Of a stretch of DNA of 64,000 nt, positions 26,701 through 34,631 are shown one piece after another. The notes under the pieces were generated by a model that worked only from the letters and a program-made list of their open reading frames with translations, ran no database searches and was not told where the DNA came from. The translations under genes and the position numbers were made by a program. Location: the NCBI GenBank assembly GCA_003343625.1, contig QAKV01000022.1, positions 31,665-95,664 on the forward strand, in the 5' to 3' direction. Positions within the stretch are counted from its first letter, which is position 1. Each line of letters begins with the position of its first letter. The DNA is from Clostridiales bacterium. Its GTDB lineage: Bacteria; Bacillota; Clostridia; Lachnospirales; Lachnospiraceae.

Positions 26701-27348
26701 TACAGCGGCGTGATGGAAGGACAGCCTGTTCACCGCTATATGATTCACGATATGCTGCGGATGGAAAAAAATGGTGAGCCCCTCACGGATCTGTGCCGGA
26801 TCTCGGTTTTACAGTATTTTGCCAAGAACAGGGACGCTATGGATGCGGCCGCGGAAGAGGCGGTCAAGCGAATGGGCAGCCGTCTTTTGGAAAAAGGGAT
26901 TCAGCTGCCGGCGCTGCGGGAGTTCGCCCGGCTGATTCCGGGCGCGGAATTTTTGCAGGACAAGACTTTCGTCGTCTATTACGGGGCGCCGGAAGAGGGG
27001 ATTTGCCTGCACTGGCGTCTCCTGCCCGAAAAGGGCGGGGGGGCCGAATATGTGAGCGCACGGATGCCTCATCTGTACGAGGGTATCTACGCGATGTCTT
27101 TCATCCTCTTCCCCGGGGAATCCCTTCAGTACTTCATCACAGCGGAGGAGAATCCGGGGCTGAGGAAGGAGAGCGGTATTTTGAAGGCGGTTGAAAGCGA
27201 CCCGGCCGAAGAAGGCCGTTACGGAATGTTGTGTGCGGTTTCTGCCCGGCAGCTGGCAGGCGGGTGGCAGGGACTGGAGCTGTTAAACCGCTACCTGTAC
27301 ATGGATTTTTGCGCGGACCGACTGTTCTTCCCCCTGAAAGAGGACTGA
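23791..27348 (+). CDS. Very large DUF5717-family protein, function unknown
   Basis: The 1185-residue protein appears to match DUF5717, a family I associate with Lachnospiraceae. The first 300 residues look beta-rich, with two similar sandwich-like stretches (LNFSTKRVELAGLPDQKLEG and GWGPVRLSVKARGDFLSVE). The remainder is mostly helical and repeat-like (LYEQLRMKRMDPEEWRTKA, IPRLFMAQILMTEDKMEEAG), suggesting TPR-like solenoids. No signal peptide, membrane span or catalytic motif is seen, so it is probably a cytosolic scaffold. ATG 23791 follows AGGAGG. It is the first of three co-directional genes (gaps 52 and 18 nt), and probably acts with the DUF5716 protein next to it. Confidence 0.75.
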   Translation: MREMRDRILAEGWRKAEGQLNFSTKRVELAGLPDQKLEGYFTIESTAGGRTEGFLSSSDGRMQCLTPFFSGGAEQIEYRFDTVGMQEGETRSGRFFIVSNCGEYELLWTVSVLEREGESTLGRIGNLSQFANLARTSWREAVKFFYTEDMRRLCQKQGEELFALYRGFGANAGNEDNVERFLVAVNRKQPIAFEPVRRQIAVEDVRGHISEEIQILKNGWGPVRLSVKARGDFLSVERSWIGEDDFLGNLCRVPVFLEEGRMHAGRNFGEVTFSSLYGSFTVEITAVKRAPGTGEKDGKGRALRAADVRLVRLYEQLRMKRMDPEEWRTKARECVEEISHLIPQSPIPRLFMAQILMTEDKMEEAGWILNRVQLKSRQEDPAVFCYYLYLTTLYNREEAYGQKVQQKVRELFEQNPGEWRIAWLLLFLAPELDRSPGRKWAFLERRFSEGCTSPLLYLEAVQLMNSRPVLLNKVGGIEKRVLMYGARNGILGRALAGHAADLIGREKYYDPVLFRILKLAWEKKPDVEVLQAICTLLIKGGKTGPAWYPWYYRGVKKELRIARLYEHYLMSVDLEREGKIPRQALLYFAFQSNLDYEHAAWLYAGVERHRDEDTDLYLTYRPQIDRFVEDQLSKGRISRDLAWLYRRVLKPRELPKEALDQLASLLCSVEVKAPDKAKGRIAVVYARLKGEKIYAMQGGKACVDLYSRMDQVFWEDESGGRELLNGKASMTPLFADPGEEFEKEILGLAEDVTGLALAVTDPADPQVCPENEEASMTVVAEPFLEKGFGRKLRIALLRYFEEQDRPRDLSLLLGRLNPEDIEPGDRTEIVRYLALQGMYEKAYEWQKQLDPDKQDPRVLLRLCSRLLDQGRYREEPEMTRLCYASVVHRKYDACILRQLTERYEGSVREMEALKAAAEGFGIDTYPLCERIMEQLLYTGQDVTERMDLLRQYVAEGGRSGLEGAFLHRCAYSGVMEGQPVHRYMIHDMLRMEKNGEPLTDLCRISVLQYFAKNRDAMDAAAEEAVKRMGSRLLEKGIQLPALREFARLIPGAEFLQDKTFVVYYGAPEEGICLHWRLLPEKGGGAEYVSARMPHLYEGIYAMSFILFPGESLQYFITAEENPGLRKESGILKAVESDPAEEGRYGMLCAVSARQLAGGWQGLELLNRYLYMDFCADRLFFPLKED

Positions 27349-27400
27349 AGCGACGGAGGAAAAGAGGACGGGAGCGGAAGAAAGCGGAAGGAGAGAGAGC

Positions 27401-28717
27401 ATGTTTCTGGGAAACAGAGAGCGGGAGATCGGATCGGGCGCTTCCGGCGCGGTGGTGGGATATGATTTCGATGGCCGGGGCGCTCAGATCAGCTATTGCC
27501 TGCCGGGATCCAAACAGCCGGAGACCGTCAGCCAGGTGGCGGGAGAAGAGCAGTTTCTGATTCCCGCGCTTTTGGCCAGGTGCACCGATCGGGATCTGTG
27601 GCTGTATGGGAAAGAGGCGGAAGAAAGCGTGGAGAGGGGGGAGGCTCTTCCCGTGACGGATCTTCTGGAAAAGGCGTCCCTGAAAGAGACGGTATTTTTG
27701 GACGGGAAATCCTATGATCCGGTGGCGTTGCTCTCCCTGTTTTTGAAGCGGACGCTGTCTTTGCTCAATCCAATCCTCCCGCTGGGCCGGATTCGCGCCT
27801 TCGTTTTCACGGTAGCAGAAGTGACCGGGCCGGTCATCGAAGCCCTGACTCAGGCGGGATCCCTGCTGGGACTGAAAGGAGCCAGGCTGTATGTGATCGG
27901 AAGAGCCGAGAGTTTTTTCTATTATAATATCAGCCAGCCGGAGGAACTGTGGATTCACGACGTCCTTTTGTGCGATTTTTCCGGATCCTCTCTGAAAACG
28001 TTTCTCTTTACGGCAAATCGGCGGACCACGCCTACGGCGGTGTTTGTGGAGGAGGCGTCGTTCCTCCATGTGCGCCGGTTGGAAGCCACCGGAAACGAAG
28101 AGGAAGAGGAACGCCGGAAGGGCAAGCTCGACCGGTACTTTGCGGATGCGGTGGGGCAGGTGCTCCGGGACAGAACCGTGTCGACGGTCTATCTGATCGG
28201 GGAAGGTTTCGAAGGGGAATGGTATCGGGAATCTTTAAAGCTGCTCTGCCAGGGCAGGAGGGTGTTTCTGGGAAACAATCTCTACAGCAAAGGCGCCTGT
28301 TACGCAGCCAGAGAGCGGCTGTCGGCTTCCAGGCTGTCTGCGGACTACGCTTTTCTGGGCAGGGACATGATCAAAGCCAACGTGGGAATGCATGTGCAGC
28401 GGCGCGGGCAGGACGCCTATTTGGCCCTTCTGGATGCGGGAACCAACTGGTATGAGGCGAAGAAGGAAGTCGAATTTTTGCTGGAGGAGGAAAACGGCTT
28501 TTCCCTGCGCGTTACCCCTTTGAACGGGCGGGAAGTGAGGGAGGTATTGATCGCGTTAAAAGGGCTGGCCAAACGCCCTGCCCGGATGACCAGGATCCGC
28601 ATGCGCGTGGATATGACGGATGTGGATACGGTTCGAATCAACATGGAGGATCTGGGGTTCGGAGAGTTCTATCCGGCGACGCATCAGTTTTGGGAAGAGA
28701 CGTTTTCTCTCGCCTAG
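27401..28717 (+). CDS. DUF5716-family protein, possible actin/Hsp70-like fold
   Basis: The 438-residue protein appears to match DUF5716. Several segments recall actin/Hsp70-like ATPases: an early strand-loop VVGYDFDGRGAQISY (compare phosphate-1), the mid strand TVYLIGEGFEGEW (compare the adenosine motif VLVGG), and NLYSKGACYAARERL (compare the A-rich helix after it). The canonical phosphate-1 DxGT is not conserved, so nucleotide binding may be lost. No membrane segment is present. GGAGAGAGAGC precedes ATG 27401. It lies between the DUF5717 and TPR genes and probably forms a complex with them; the fold suggestion is inference. Confidence 0.72.
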   Translation: MFLGNREREIGSGASGAVVGYDFDGRGAQISYCLPGSKQPETVSQVAGEEQFLIPALLARCTDRDLWLYGKEAEESVERGEALPVTDLLEKASLKETVFLDGKSYDPVALLSLFLKRTLSLLNPILPLGRIRAFVFTVAEVTGPVIEALTQAGSLLGLKGARLYVIGRAESFFYYNISQPEELWIHDVLLCDFSGSSLKTFLFTANRRTTPTAVFVEEASFLHVRRLEATGNEEEEERRKGKLDRYFADAVGQVLRDRTVSTVYLIGEGFEGEWYRESLKLLCQGRRVFLGNNLYSKGACYAARERLSASRLSADYAFLGRDMIKANVGMHVQRRGQDAYLALLDAGTNWYEAKKEVEFLLEEENGFSLRVTPLNGREVREVLIALKGLAKRPARMTRIRMRVDMTDVDTVRINMEDLGFGEFYPATHQFWEETFSLA

Positions 28718-28735
28718 GGATCGAAAGGAGAGACG

Positions 28736-29569
28736 ATGGGACGGGTATATCTGTGTCTGGGGAAAAATGCTGAAGTGCCCTGGTATTTCGAGAGGGCCAG
28801 GGTTCATATCTGGAATGTGGAAGAACTCTGCTATTTCGTCCAGGAAAACGCGTGGCTCCTGGAGCCGGAGGTTCTGGACGAAAAGCTGGCAGCGTGGGTT
28901 GGGGAGCAGTGCGGTCTTCCGGATCTGGCCCGTCAGCTCTTTGCGGCCACCCGGGAAAAAGATCCTGTGACGGCTTTTGTCGGAGCGCTGCTCGATTATA
29001 CCGGTTACTGTACGAAACAGCAGGAACAGCAGGTGGAGAAGATCCTGCGCATTAACGAAAATTCCAGTCAGGCCCAACGGGCCAAAGCCAGGGGGGATTA
29101 TTTCCTGGAATGCAGGAAATTCGTTCTGGCCATCCGGGAATACGACGGGCTCGCCCGGGAATTCCGGGGAATGGATCCCGCCTTTCTGGGAAAGGTCTAT
29201 CACAGCCTGGGGACAGCCTGCGCTCAGCTGTTCTGGTTTGAACGGGCTGCGGACGCCTTTTTGCAGGCGTGGAGGCTGTTGCGGACGAAGGAAAGCGCCC
29301 TTCAGTTTCTCGCCGCCAAACGGCTCGGGCTGGGAGAACAGGGATATGTGGCGTTTTTGGCGGATAACCCGGATTTCTATCAGATCTCACTGGAATTCGA
29401 GAAGCGGATGGAGGCCTGCGATCTGGCCTGGAGAGAGTCGGAAGACGCTGCGTTTATCCTGCACGCCGGGGAGGAACGCAGGGACGGCGAAGGAGAGTTG
29501 AGCCGGCGCCGCCTTGCGGAGCGGCTTTCGGCGCTGCAGAACGATTATCGCAACTGCACGGCGCAATGA
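28736..29569 (+). CDS. TPR-like helical protein, third gene of the DUF5717 operon
   Basis: The 277-residue protein begins with a short beta segment (MGRVYLCLGKNAEVPWYF). Helical hairpins of tetratricopeptide type follow (about 90-215: SSQAQRAKARGDYFLECRKF, GKVYHSLGTACAQLFWFERA, ADAFLQAWRLLRTKESALQF). The C-terminus is charged. TPR solenoids mediate protein-protein contacts. AAAGGAGAGACG precedes ATG 28736, 18 nt after the DUF5716 gene. No transmembrane segment or signal is visible. It could be the adaptor that joins the two larger proteins; no known system was recognised. Confidence 0.7.
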   Translation: MGRVYLCLGKNAEVPWYFERARVHIWNVEELCYFVQENAWLLEPEVLDEKLAAWVGEQCGLPDLARQLFAATREKDPVTAFVGALLDYTGYCTKQQEQQVEKILRINENSSQAQRAKARGDYFLECRKFVLAIREYDGLAREFRGMDPAFLGKVYHSLGTACAQLFWFERAADAFLQAWRLLRTKESALQFLAAKRLGLGEQGYVAFLADNPDFYQISLEFEKRMEACDLAWRESEDAAFILHAGEERRDGEGELSRRRLAERLSALQNDYRNCTAQ

Positions 29570-29587
29570 CGCGATTCGATGACGGCG

Positions 29588-29627
29588 CCGCAGCCGCGCG
29601 CAAAAGGTGGCGCGGCCGCGGCTGCGG
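29588..29627. terminator. G+C-rich hairpin between the TPR gene and hisJ-like gene
   Basis: CCGCAGCCGCG at 29588-29598 pairs perfectly with CGCGGCTGCGG at 29617-29627, between convergent genes. No clear T run follows on either strand, so termination efficiency is uncertain. Confidence 0.55.
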
Positions 29628-29629
29628 GA

Positions 29630-30448
29630 TCAGAGCCTGTGGAATGAGGGCCTTCTTTTTTCGAAGGTACAGTAGTAGGAAAAACCGCATTCTTTCAGCG
29701 TTTCCGCTGCCAGGGCGAAATGGCTGCCCATATCCTCCGGGCGGTGGGCGTCAGAACCCACGGTGATGATTTCCCCGCCTTTGGCGCGATAGGCCCTGAG
29801 CACGCCGTTGCAGGGATGGAATTCCTTTAGCCCCTTGCGGAAGCCGCCGGTGTTGAGCTCGATGCCCTTGCCGTTTGCGATGAGCGTCTCCAGAATCGGA
29901 TCGAACAGATCCGCATATTTTTCATAGGAGTAACCCCGGTCTCTGGAGCGGCTGTAGCGGATCACGTAGTCCAGATGCCCGTAGACGTCGTAGTCGGAAA
30001 AGGAGCGGACCGAGTTGAGGATCTCCTGAAAATAAGCCCGGTAACCTTCCTCGTCCGAGATGCCGTCATAGTACTCCGGATACCCCGGATCCCTGTGATC
30101 CACCACGTGGGTGGAGGCGATGACGAAATCGAAATCGTAAGAGCGGATATAGCGGGCGTTTTCCTGTGATACCTGGGGTTGCAGCCCGAGCTCAACGCCG
30201 AAGTTGATCCGGATCCGATCCCCGTATTTTTTCCGGTATCGGAGAAGATCGTAAAGGTAGGAATCCGTGTTGACCTCGAACGTGCCCGCAGGGAGATCTT
30301 CCTGCACGGGAAAGTCCCGATCCATATGTTCCGTAAAGCACAATTCCGTATATCCGAGTTCGATAGCGCGCCGGATCATATCCTCCATGGGCGCCTCGGA
30401 ATCTCCGGAAAAGTGGGAGTGAAGATGATAATCGGCTCTGATTGACAT
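29630..30448 (-). CDS. Histidinol-phosphatase HisJ-family PHP phosphoesterase
   Basis: The 272-residue protein has the PHP metal-dependent phosphoesterase pattern: HLHSHFSGD at the N-terminus, ELCFTEHMD, FVIASTHVVDH and the C-terminal GSDAHRPEDMG. These supply the His/Asp/Glu ligands of the metal centre. In histidine synthesis HisJ removes phosphate from histidinol phosphate. No other his genes are nearby, so another small phosphoester could be the substrate. AAAGGAGAATACGCT precedes ATG 30448. It is divergent from gap and convergent with the DUF5717 operon. Confidence 0.85.
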   Translation of the reverse strand: MSIRADYHLHSHFSGDSEAPMEDMIRRAIELGYTELCFTEHMDRDFPVQEDLPAGTFEVNTDSYLYDLLRYRKKYGDRIRINFGVELGLQPQVSQENARYIRSYDFDFVIASTHVVDHRDPGYPEYYDGISDEEGYRAYFQEILNSVRSFSDYDVYGHLDYVIRYSRSRDRGYSYEKYADLFDPILETLIANGKGIELNTGGFRKGLKEFHPCNGVLRAYRAKGGEIITVGSDAHRPEDMGSHFALAAETLKECGFSYYCTFEKRRPSFHRL

Positions 30449-30572
30449 AGCGTATTCTCCTTTTGCTGAAAGTTGCGGGACAGAGGCGGGAGCCGCTCGT
30501 CCTGCGACTGTAAGTATACCATAAAAGAAAGGTAAAGTTCCCTGCGATTTCCAATAATTTTGAATTTACATC

Positions 30573-30601
30573 TTGATATTTGAACACAAATTAGGTAGAA
30601 T
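30573..30601 (+). promoter_or_regulatory. Predicted promoter of gap
   Basis: TTGATA at 30573-30578 and TAGAAT at 30596-30601 are 17 bp apart, about 90 nt before the gap start. Confidence 0.65.
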
Positions 30602-30617
30602 AATTGTGCTGATAAAA

Positions 30618-30661
30618 TTTTGTCAAGCACTCTGCCCAAAAGTAGGAGCAGCCTGACAAAA
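30618..30661 (+). promoter_or_regulatory. Inverted repeat in the gap leader
   Basis: TTTTGTCA at 30618-30625 and TGACAAAA at 30654-30661 frame a 28-nt loop in the untranslated leader, starting about 10 nt after the expected transcript start. It may be an operator or a 5' stabilising hairpin. Confidence 0.4.
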
Positions 30662-30692
30662 GAGTAAAAATCATTTTCAGGAGGAAACTAAA

Positions 30693-31712
30693 ATGGCAGT
30701 AAAAGTAGCAATCAATGGTTTTGGCCGTATTGGTCGTCTGGCTTTCAGACAGATGTTCGGAGCAGAAGGTTTTGAGATCGTTGCGATCAACGACCTGACA
30801 TCCCCTAAGATGCTGGCTCACTTACTGAAATATGACTCCACACAGGGCAGATATGCGCTGGCTGACAAGGTTACGGCCGGCGAAGATTCTATCACTGTTG
30901 ATGGCAAGGAAATCAAGATCTATGCGAAGGCTAACGCAGCAGAGCTGCCCTGGGGCGAGATCGGTGTTGACGTAGTTCTGGAGTGCACCGGCTTCTACAC
31001 TTCCAAAGCGAAGGCTCAGGCTCATATCGATGCGGGCGCTAAACATGTTGTGATCTCCGCTCCTGCGGGCAACGACCTTCCTACCATCGTTTACAATGTT
31101 AACCATGAAGCGCTGACCAACGAAGATACCATCATCTCCGCTGCATCCTGCACGACCAACTGCCTGGCTCCCATGGCGAAGGCTCTGAACGACTCCTTCC
31201 CGATTCAGTCCGGTATCATGTGCACCATTCACGCTTACACCGGCGATCAGATGACTCTGGACGGCCCTCAGAGAAAAGGCGATCTGAGAAGATCCCGCGC
31301 AGCAGCTGTGAACATCGTTCCCAACAGCACCGGCGCAGCTAAGGCAATCGGCCTGGTTATCCCTGAGCTCAACGGCAAGCTGATCGGTTCCGCACAGCGC
31401 GTTCCTACCCCTACGGGTTCCACCACGATCCTGACCGCTGTCGTAAAGGGCAATCCTACCAAGGAATCCATCAACGCAGCGATGAAGGCAGCTTCCAACG
31501 AGTCCTTCGGCTACAATGAGGATGAGATCGTATCCAGCGATATCATCGGCATGAGATACGGCTCCCTGTTCGACGCTACCCAGACCATGGTTCTGCCCAT
31601 CGACGACGAGCTCTCCGAAGTACAGGTTGTTTCCTGGTACGACAACGAAAACTCCTATACCAGCCAGATGGTTCGCACCATCAAACACTTCGGCAAACTG
31701 CTGAACGTTTAA
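30693..31712 (+). CDS. gap: Glyceraldehyde-3-phosphate dehydrogenase
   Basis: The 339-residue NAD-dependent enzyme makes 1,3-bisphosphoglycerate in glycolysis. The Rossmann loop is [13 protein letters not shown]. The catalytic cysteine (about Cys153) sits in [12 protein letters not shown] and the catalytic histidine region is [10 protein letters not shown]. The cofactor and phosphate site [20 protein letters not shown] is normal. AGGAGG precedes ATG 30693. Codon use here is more biased (frequent GCT, GTT, TCC) than in neighbours, as expected for high expression. The gene has its own promoter and terminator, and pgk and tpiA follow. Confidence 0.98.
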   Translation: MAVKVAINGFGRIGRLAFRQMFGAEGFEIVAINDLTSPKMLAHLLKYDSTQGRYALADKVTAGEDSITVDGKEIKIYAKANAAELPWGEIGVDVVLECTGFYTSKAKAQAHIDAGAKHVVISAPAGNDLPTIVYNVNHEALTNEDTIISAASCTTNCLAPMAKALNDSFPIQSGIMCTIHAYTGDQMTLDGPQRKGDLRRSRAAAVNIVPNSTGAAKAIGLVIPELNGKLIGSAQRVPTPTGSTTILTAVVKGNPTKESINAAMKAASNESFGYNEDEIVSSDIIGMRYGSLFDATQTMVLPIDDELSEVQVVSWYDNENSYTSQMVRTIKHFGKLLNV

Positions 31713-31751
31713 TCCGCACTTTGTCCGAACTGTAGACACAGGCTCATTTAA

Positions 31752-31784
31752 GGGTCCGGTCTGATGAGGACCGGATCCTTTTTT
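31752..31784 (+). terminator. Intrinsic terminator of gap
   Basis: GGGTCCGGTC at 31752-31761 pairs with GACCGGATCC at 31769-31778 (one G-T pair) and is followed by six T. Confidence 0.9.
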
Positions 31785-31867
31785 CCACGGGGGGAAACAC
31801 GCTTCCTGCCGTGATGAAGGCGTTTATTCGCACATATTCCCAAAAGTATTTTAAGGAGGATTCCAAC

Positions 31868-33091
31868 ATGGGCTTAAACAAAAAATCTGTTGATGATATC
31901 AACGTAAAGGGCAAAAGAGTCCTGGTCAGATGCGACTTCAACGTTCCGCTGAAAAACGGCGTTATCACCGATGAAACCCGTATCGTGGCGGCGCTGCCCA
32001 CCATCCAGAAGCTGATCGACGACGGCGGCAAAGTCATCCTTTGCTCCCATCTGGGCAAGGTAAAGAACGGCCCCAACGAAGGCGAATCTCTCGCTCCCGT
32101 AGCGGTGAGACTGTCCGAGAAGCTGGGCAAGGAAGTGAAATTCATTCCCGACTATCATGTGACCGGCGAAGCGGCTACCGAGGCGGTTGCAGAAATGAAG
32201 GACGGAGATGTGATCCTGCTGCAGAACACCCGTTTCCGCGGCGCGGAAGAAACCAAAAACGGCGAGGAGTTCAGCAAAGAGCTGGCGGATCTGGCTGACG
32301 ACTACGTGTGCGACGCATTCGGTTCCTCCCACAGAGCGCATGCATCCGTGGCCGGCGTGACCAAGTATATCTCCGCAAAAGGCGGCTCCAACGTAGTCGG
32401 CTATCTGATGCAGAAGGAGATCAACTTCCTGGGCAATGCGGTGGAGAATCCGGTAAGGCCCTTCGTGGCAATCCTGGGCGGCGCTAAAGTGGCGGATAAG
32501 CTGAATGTGATTTCCAACCTGCTGGAGAAGTGCGATACCCTGATCATCGGAGGCGGTATGGCGTTCACCTTCCTCAAGGCGAAAGGCATGGAAGTGGGTA
32601 AATCCCTGGTGGATGACACCAAGATCGATTACTGCAAAGAGATGATGGACAAGGCGGAGAAGCTGGGCAAGAAGCTGCTGCTTCCTGTTGATACCGCCAT
32701 CGCTCCCGCGTTCCCGGATCCCATCGATGCGCAGATCGAAGTGAGCTATGTGGACGTGGAGAACATGCCTGCAGACCAGCTGGGCCTGGATATCGGCCCC
32801 AAGACCGCAGAATTGTATGCGGAGGCTGCAAAGACCGCGAAGACCGTGGTATGGAACGGACCTATGGGCGTATTCGAGAACCCCGTTCTGGCGAAAGGTA
32901 CCATCGCGGTAGCGAAAGCGCTGGCGGAGACGGATGCGACGACCATCATCGGCGGCGGCGATTCCGCAGCGGCTGTCAACCAGTTGGGCTTTGCGGATAA
33001 GATGAGCCACATCTCCACCGGCGGCGGCGCTTCCCTGGAATTCCTGGAAGGTAAGGAACTTCCCGGCGTTGCGGCTGCTGACGACAAATAA
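31868..33091 (+). CDS. pgk: Phosphoglycerate kinase
   Basis: The 407-residue enzyme transfers phosphate from 1,3-bisphosphoglycerate to ADP. The N-domain substrate site is [19 protein letters not shown] (in [13 protein letters not shown]), with [13 protein letters not shown] further on. The C-domain nucleotide site is [17 protein letters not shown], followed by [13 protein letters not shown] and the hinge end [16 protein letters not shown] 31868 is preferred over an in-frame upstream ATG at 31811, because AAGGAGGA lies at good spacing and [11 protein letters not shown] is the usual start. tpiA follows 37 nt later, so the pair is co-transcribed. Confidence 0.98.
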   Translation: MGLNKKSVDDINVKGKRVLVRCDFNVPLKNGVITDETRIVAALPTIQKLIDDGGKVILCSHLGKVKNGPNEGESLAPVAVRLSEKLGKEVKFIPDYHVTGEAATEAVAEMKDGDVILLQNTRFRGAEETKNGEEFSKELADLADDYVCDAFGSSHRAHASVAGVTKYISAKGGSNVVGYLMQKEINFLGNAVENPVRPFVAILGGAKVADKLNVISNLLEKCDTLIIGGGMAFTFLKAKGMEVGKSLVDDTKIDYCKEMMDKAEKLGKKLLLPVDTAIAPAFPDPIDAQIEVSYVDVENMPADQLGLDIGPKTAELYAEAAKTAKTVVWNGPMGVFENPVLAKGTIAVAKALAETDATTIIGGGDSAAAVNQLGFADKMSHISTGGGASLEFLEGKELPGVAAADDK

Positions 33092-33128
33092 GAGAGCATA
33101 TATTTTTAATAAAGGAGGCCAGCTGAAA

Positions 33129-33878
33129 ATGGCTAGAAAGAAAATCGTTGCCGGCAACTGGAAGATGAACATGACTCCCAGCCAGGCGGTAGAACTGTGC
33201 AGTACTTTAAAGGATCTGGTAAAGTCCGATGATGTGGACGTGGTCTACTGCGTTCCCGCCATCGATATCGTTCCCGTCGTGGAAGCGGTGAAGGGAACCA
33301 ATGTGGAAGTGGGCGCCGAGAACATGTACTTTGAAGACAAAGGCGCTTATACCGGCGAAATCTCCGCTGAGATGCTGGTAGATGCCGGCGTGAAGTATGT
33401 GATCATCGGACATTCCGAGAGACGCGATTACTTCAAAGAGTGTGACTGTATGCTGAACAAGAAGGTGAAGAAGGCTCTGGAAGCGGGCCTGACCCCGATC
33501 CTGTGCTGCGGCGAATCTCTGGAGCAGAGAGAAATGGGCGTTACCATGGACTGGATCAGACTGCAGATCAAATCCGACCTGGCTGGCGTGACCGCTGATC
33601 AGGTCAAAGGAATGGTCATCGCTTACGAGCCCATCTGGGCGATCGGCACCGGCAAGACCGCTACCACAGAGCAGGCGGAAGAGGTCTGCAAAGGCATCCG
33701 CGACTGCATCGCGGAGATGTATGATACGGACACTGCGGAAGCGGTTCGCATCCAGTACGGCGGATCCGTCAATGCCGGCAACGCTGCGGAGCTGTTCGCA
33801 CAGCCCGATATCGACGGCGGCCTGGTTGGCGGCGCTTCCCTGAAGGCTGACTTCGGCAAGATCGTCAACTACAAATAA
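33129..33878 (+). CDS. tpiA: Triosephosphate isomerase
   Basis: The 249-residue TIM-barrel enzyme interconverts dihydroxyacetone phosphate and glyceraldehyde 3-phosphate. Catalytic residues are all present: Asn and Lys in AGNWKMN, His in IGHSERR, and Glu in [14 protein letters not shown], which also begins the mobile loop 6. The phosphate site YGGSVN and GGLVGGASL are intact. ATG 33129 follows AAAGGAGG; the in-frame upstream start at 33069 lies inside pgk and is unlikely. A strong terminator follows, and the phosphoglycerate mutase and enolase genes often found next are not here. Confidence 0.98.
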   Translation: MARKKIVAGNWKMNMTPSQAVELCSTLKDLVKSDDVDVVYCVPAIDIVPVVEAVKGTNVEVGAENMYFEDKGAYTGEISAEMLVDAGVKYVIIGHSERRDYFKECDCMLNKKVKKALEAGLTPILCCGESLEQREMGVTMDWIRLQIKSDLAGVTADQVKGMVIAYEPIWAIGTGKTATTEQAEEVCKGIRDCIAEMYDTDTAEAVRIQYGGSVNAGNAAELFAQPDIDGGLVGGASLKADFGKIVNYK

Positions 33879-33903
33879 AACTGGCGGGATCGAATGAAAG
33901 GGG

Positions 33904-33946
33904 GCTCTCCGGAAGTACGAGAAGGACTTTCGGAGAGCTTTTTTTT
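33904..33946 (+). terminator. Intrinsic terminator of pgk-tpiA
   Basis: GCTCTCCGGAAG at 33904-33915 pairs with CTTTCGGAGAGC at 33927-33938 (one mismatch), followed by eight T. Confidence 0.95.
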
Positions 33947-33955
33947 CAAAAGCGC

Positions 33956-33984
33956 TTGCATATTATGGAAGACCGTGTTATCAT
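33956..33984 (+). promoter_or_regulatory. Predicted promoter of the rimP-nusA-infB operon
   Basis: TTGCAT at 33956-33961 and TATCAT at 33979-33984 are 17 bp apart, immediately after the tpiA terminator. Confidence 0.6.
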
Positions 33985-34012
33985 AAATGTGATGCTAGAA
34001 TGTTACTGGAGT

Positions 34013-34037
34013 AAGAGTGGGTTGAAGGCCCACTCTT
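34013..34037 (+). promoter_or_regulatory. Leader hairpin upstream of rimP
   Basis: AAGAGTGGG at 34013-34021 and CCCACTCTT at 34029-34037 form a perfect 9-bp stem with a 7-nt loop, then CTTTGTT. It lies in the roughly 140-nt leader and looks like an attenuator or weak terminator, possibly sensed by NusA encoded downstream. Confidence 0.55.
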
Positions 34038-34129
34038 CTTTGTTGCATGGGGGACTTCTGCAGGTTCCCGGGCGGTGAAAAAGCTCCGGTAAAGATGCGC
34101 GTTTTGCGTTCAACAGGGAAGGTGGATGG

Positions 34130-34594
34130 ATGTCGAGAAGAGAAACATATGAGACCAGGGCGGAAGAACTTCTGCTTCCGATCGCGGAGGAAAACGGCGT
34201 GGAAATCTACGACGTGGAATATGTAAAGGAAGGCAGCGACTGGTATTTGCGGGCATATATCGATAAGCCGGGAGGCGTGGATATCAACGACTGCGAACGG
34301 GTGAGCCGGACGCTGTCCGACCGCCTGGATGAGGAGGATTTTATCGAGGACGCCTACATTCTGGAAGTGAGTTCCCCGGGGCTGGGACGGACGCTGAAAA
34401 AGGAGAAGCATCTGCAGAAGAGCCTGGGAGAAGAAGTGGAGATCCGCCTGTACAAACCCGTTGAGAAATGCAGGGAATTTGCCGGAACATTGAAAGAATT
34501 CGATGCACAATCCGTTACGATACAGACGGCTCAGGGAGATCGGACGTTCGACAGAAAAGACGTGGCCCTGATTCGGCTTGCGCTTGACTTTTAA
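34130..34594 (+). CDS. rimP: Ribosome maturation factor RimP
   Basis: The 154-residue cytosolic protein helps mature the 30S ribosomal subunit. The N-terminal domain has GVEIYDVEYVKEGSDWYLR and the family hallmark DINDCERVSRTLSDRLDEED. The conserved SSPGLGRTLKKEKH follows, and then the SH3-like C-terminal half (GTLKEFDAQSVTIQT). It is the first gene of the conserved rimP-nusA-ylxR-ylxQ-infB operon. GGAAGGTGGATGG precedes ATG 34130. The long leader with a hairpin suggests feedback control of the operon. Confidence 0.96.
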   Translation: MSRRETYETRAEELLLPIAEENGVEIYDVEYVKEGSDWYLRAYIDKPGGVDINDCERVSRTLSDRLDEEDFIEDAYILEVSSPGLGRTLKKEKHLQKSLGEEVEIRLYKPVEKCREFAGTLKEFDAQSVTIQTAQGDRTFDRKDVALIRLALDF

Positions 34595-34631
34595 GAGATC
34601 TTAGCCCAAAAGAGGCGAAATGGAGGACGAA

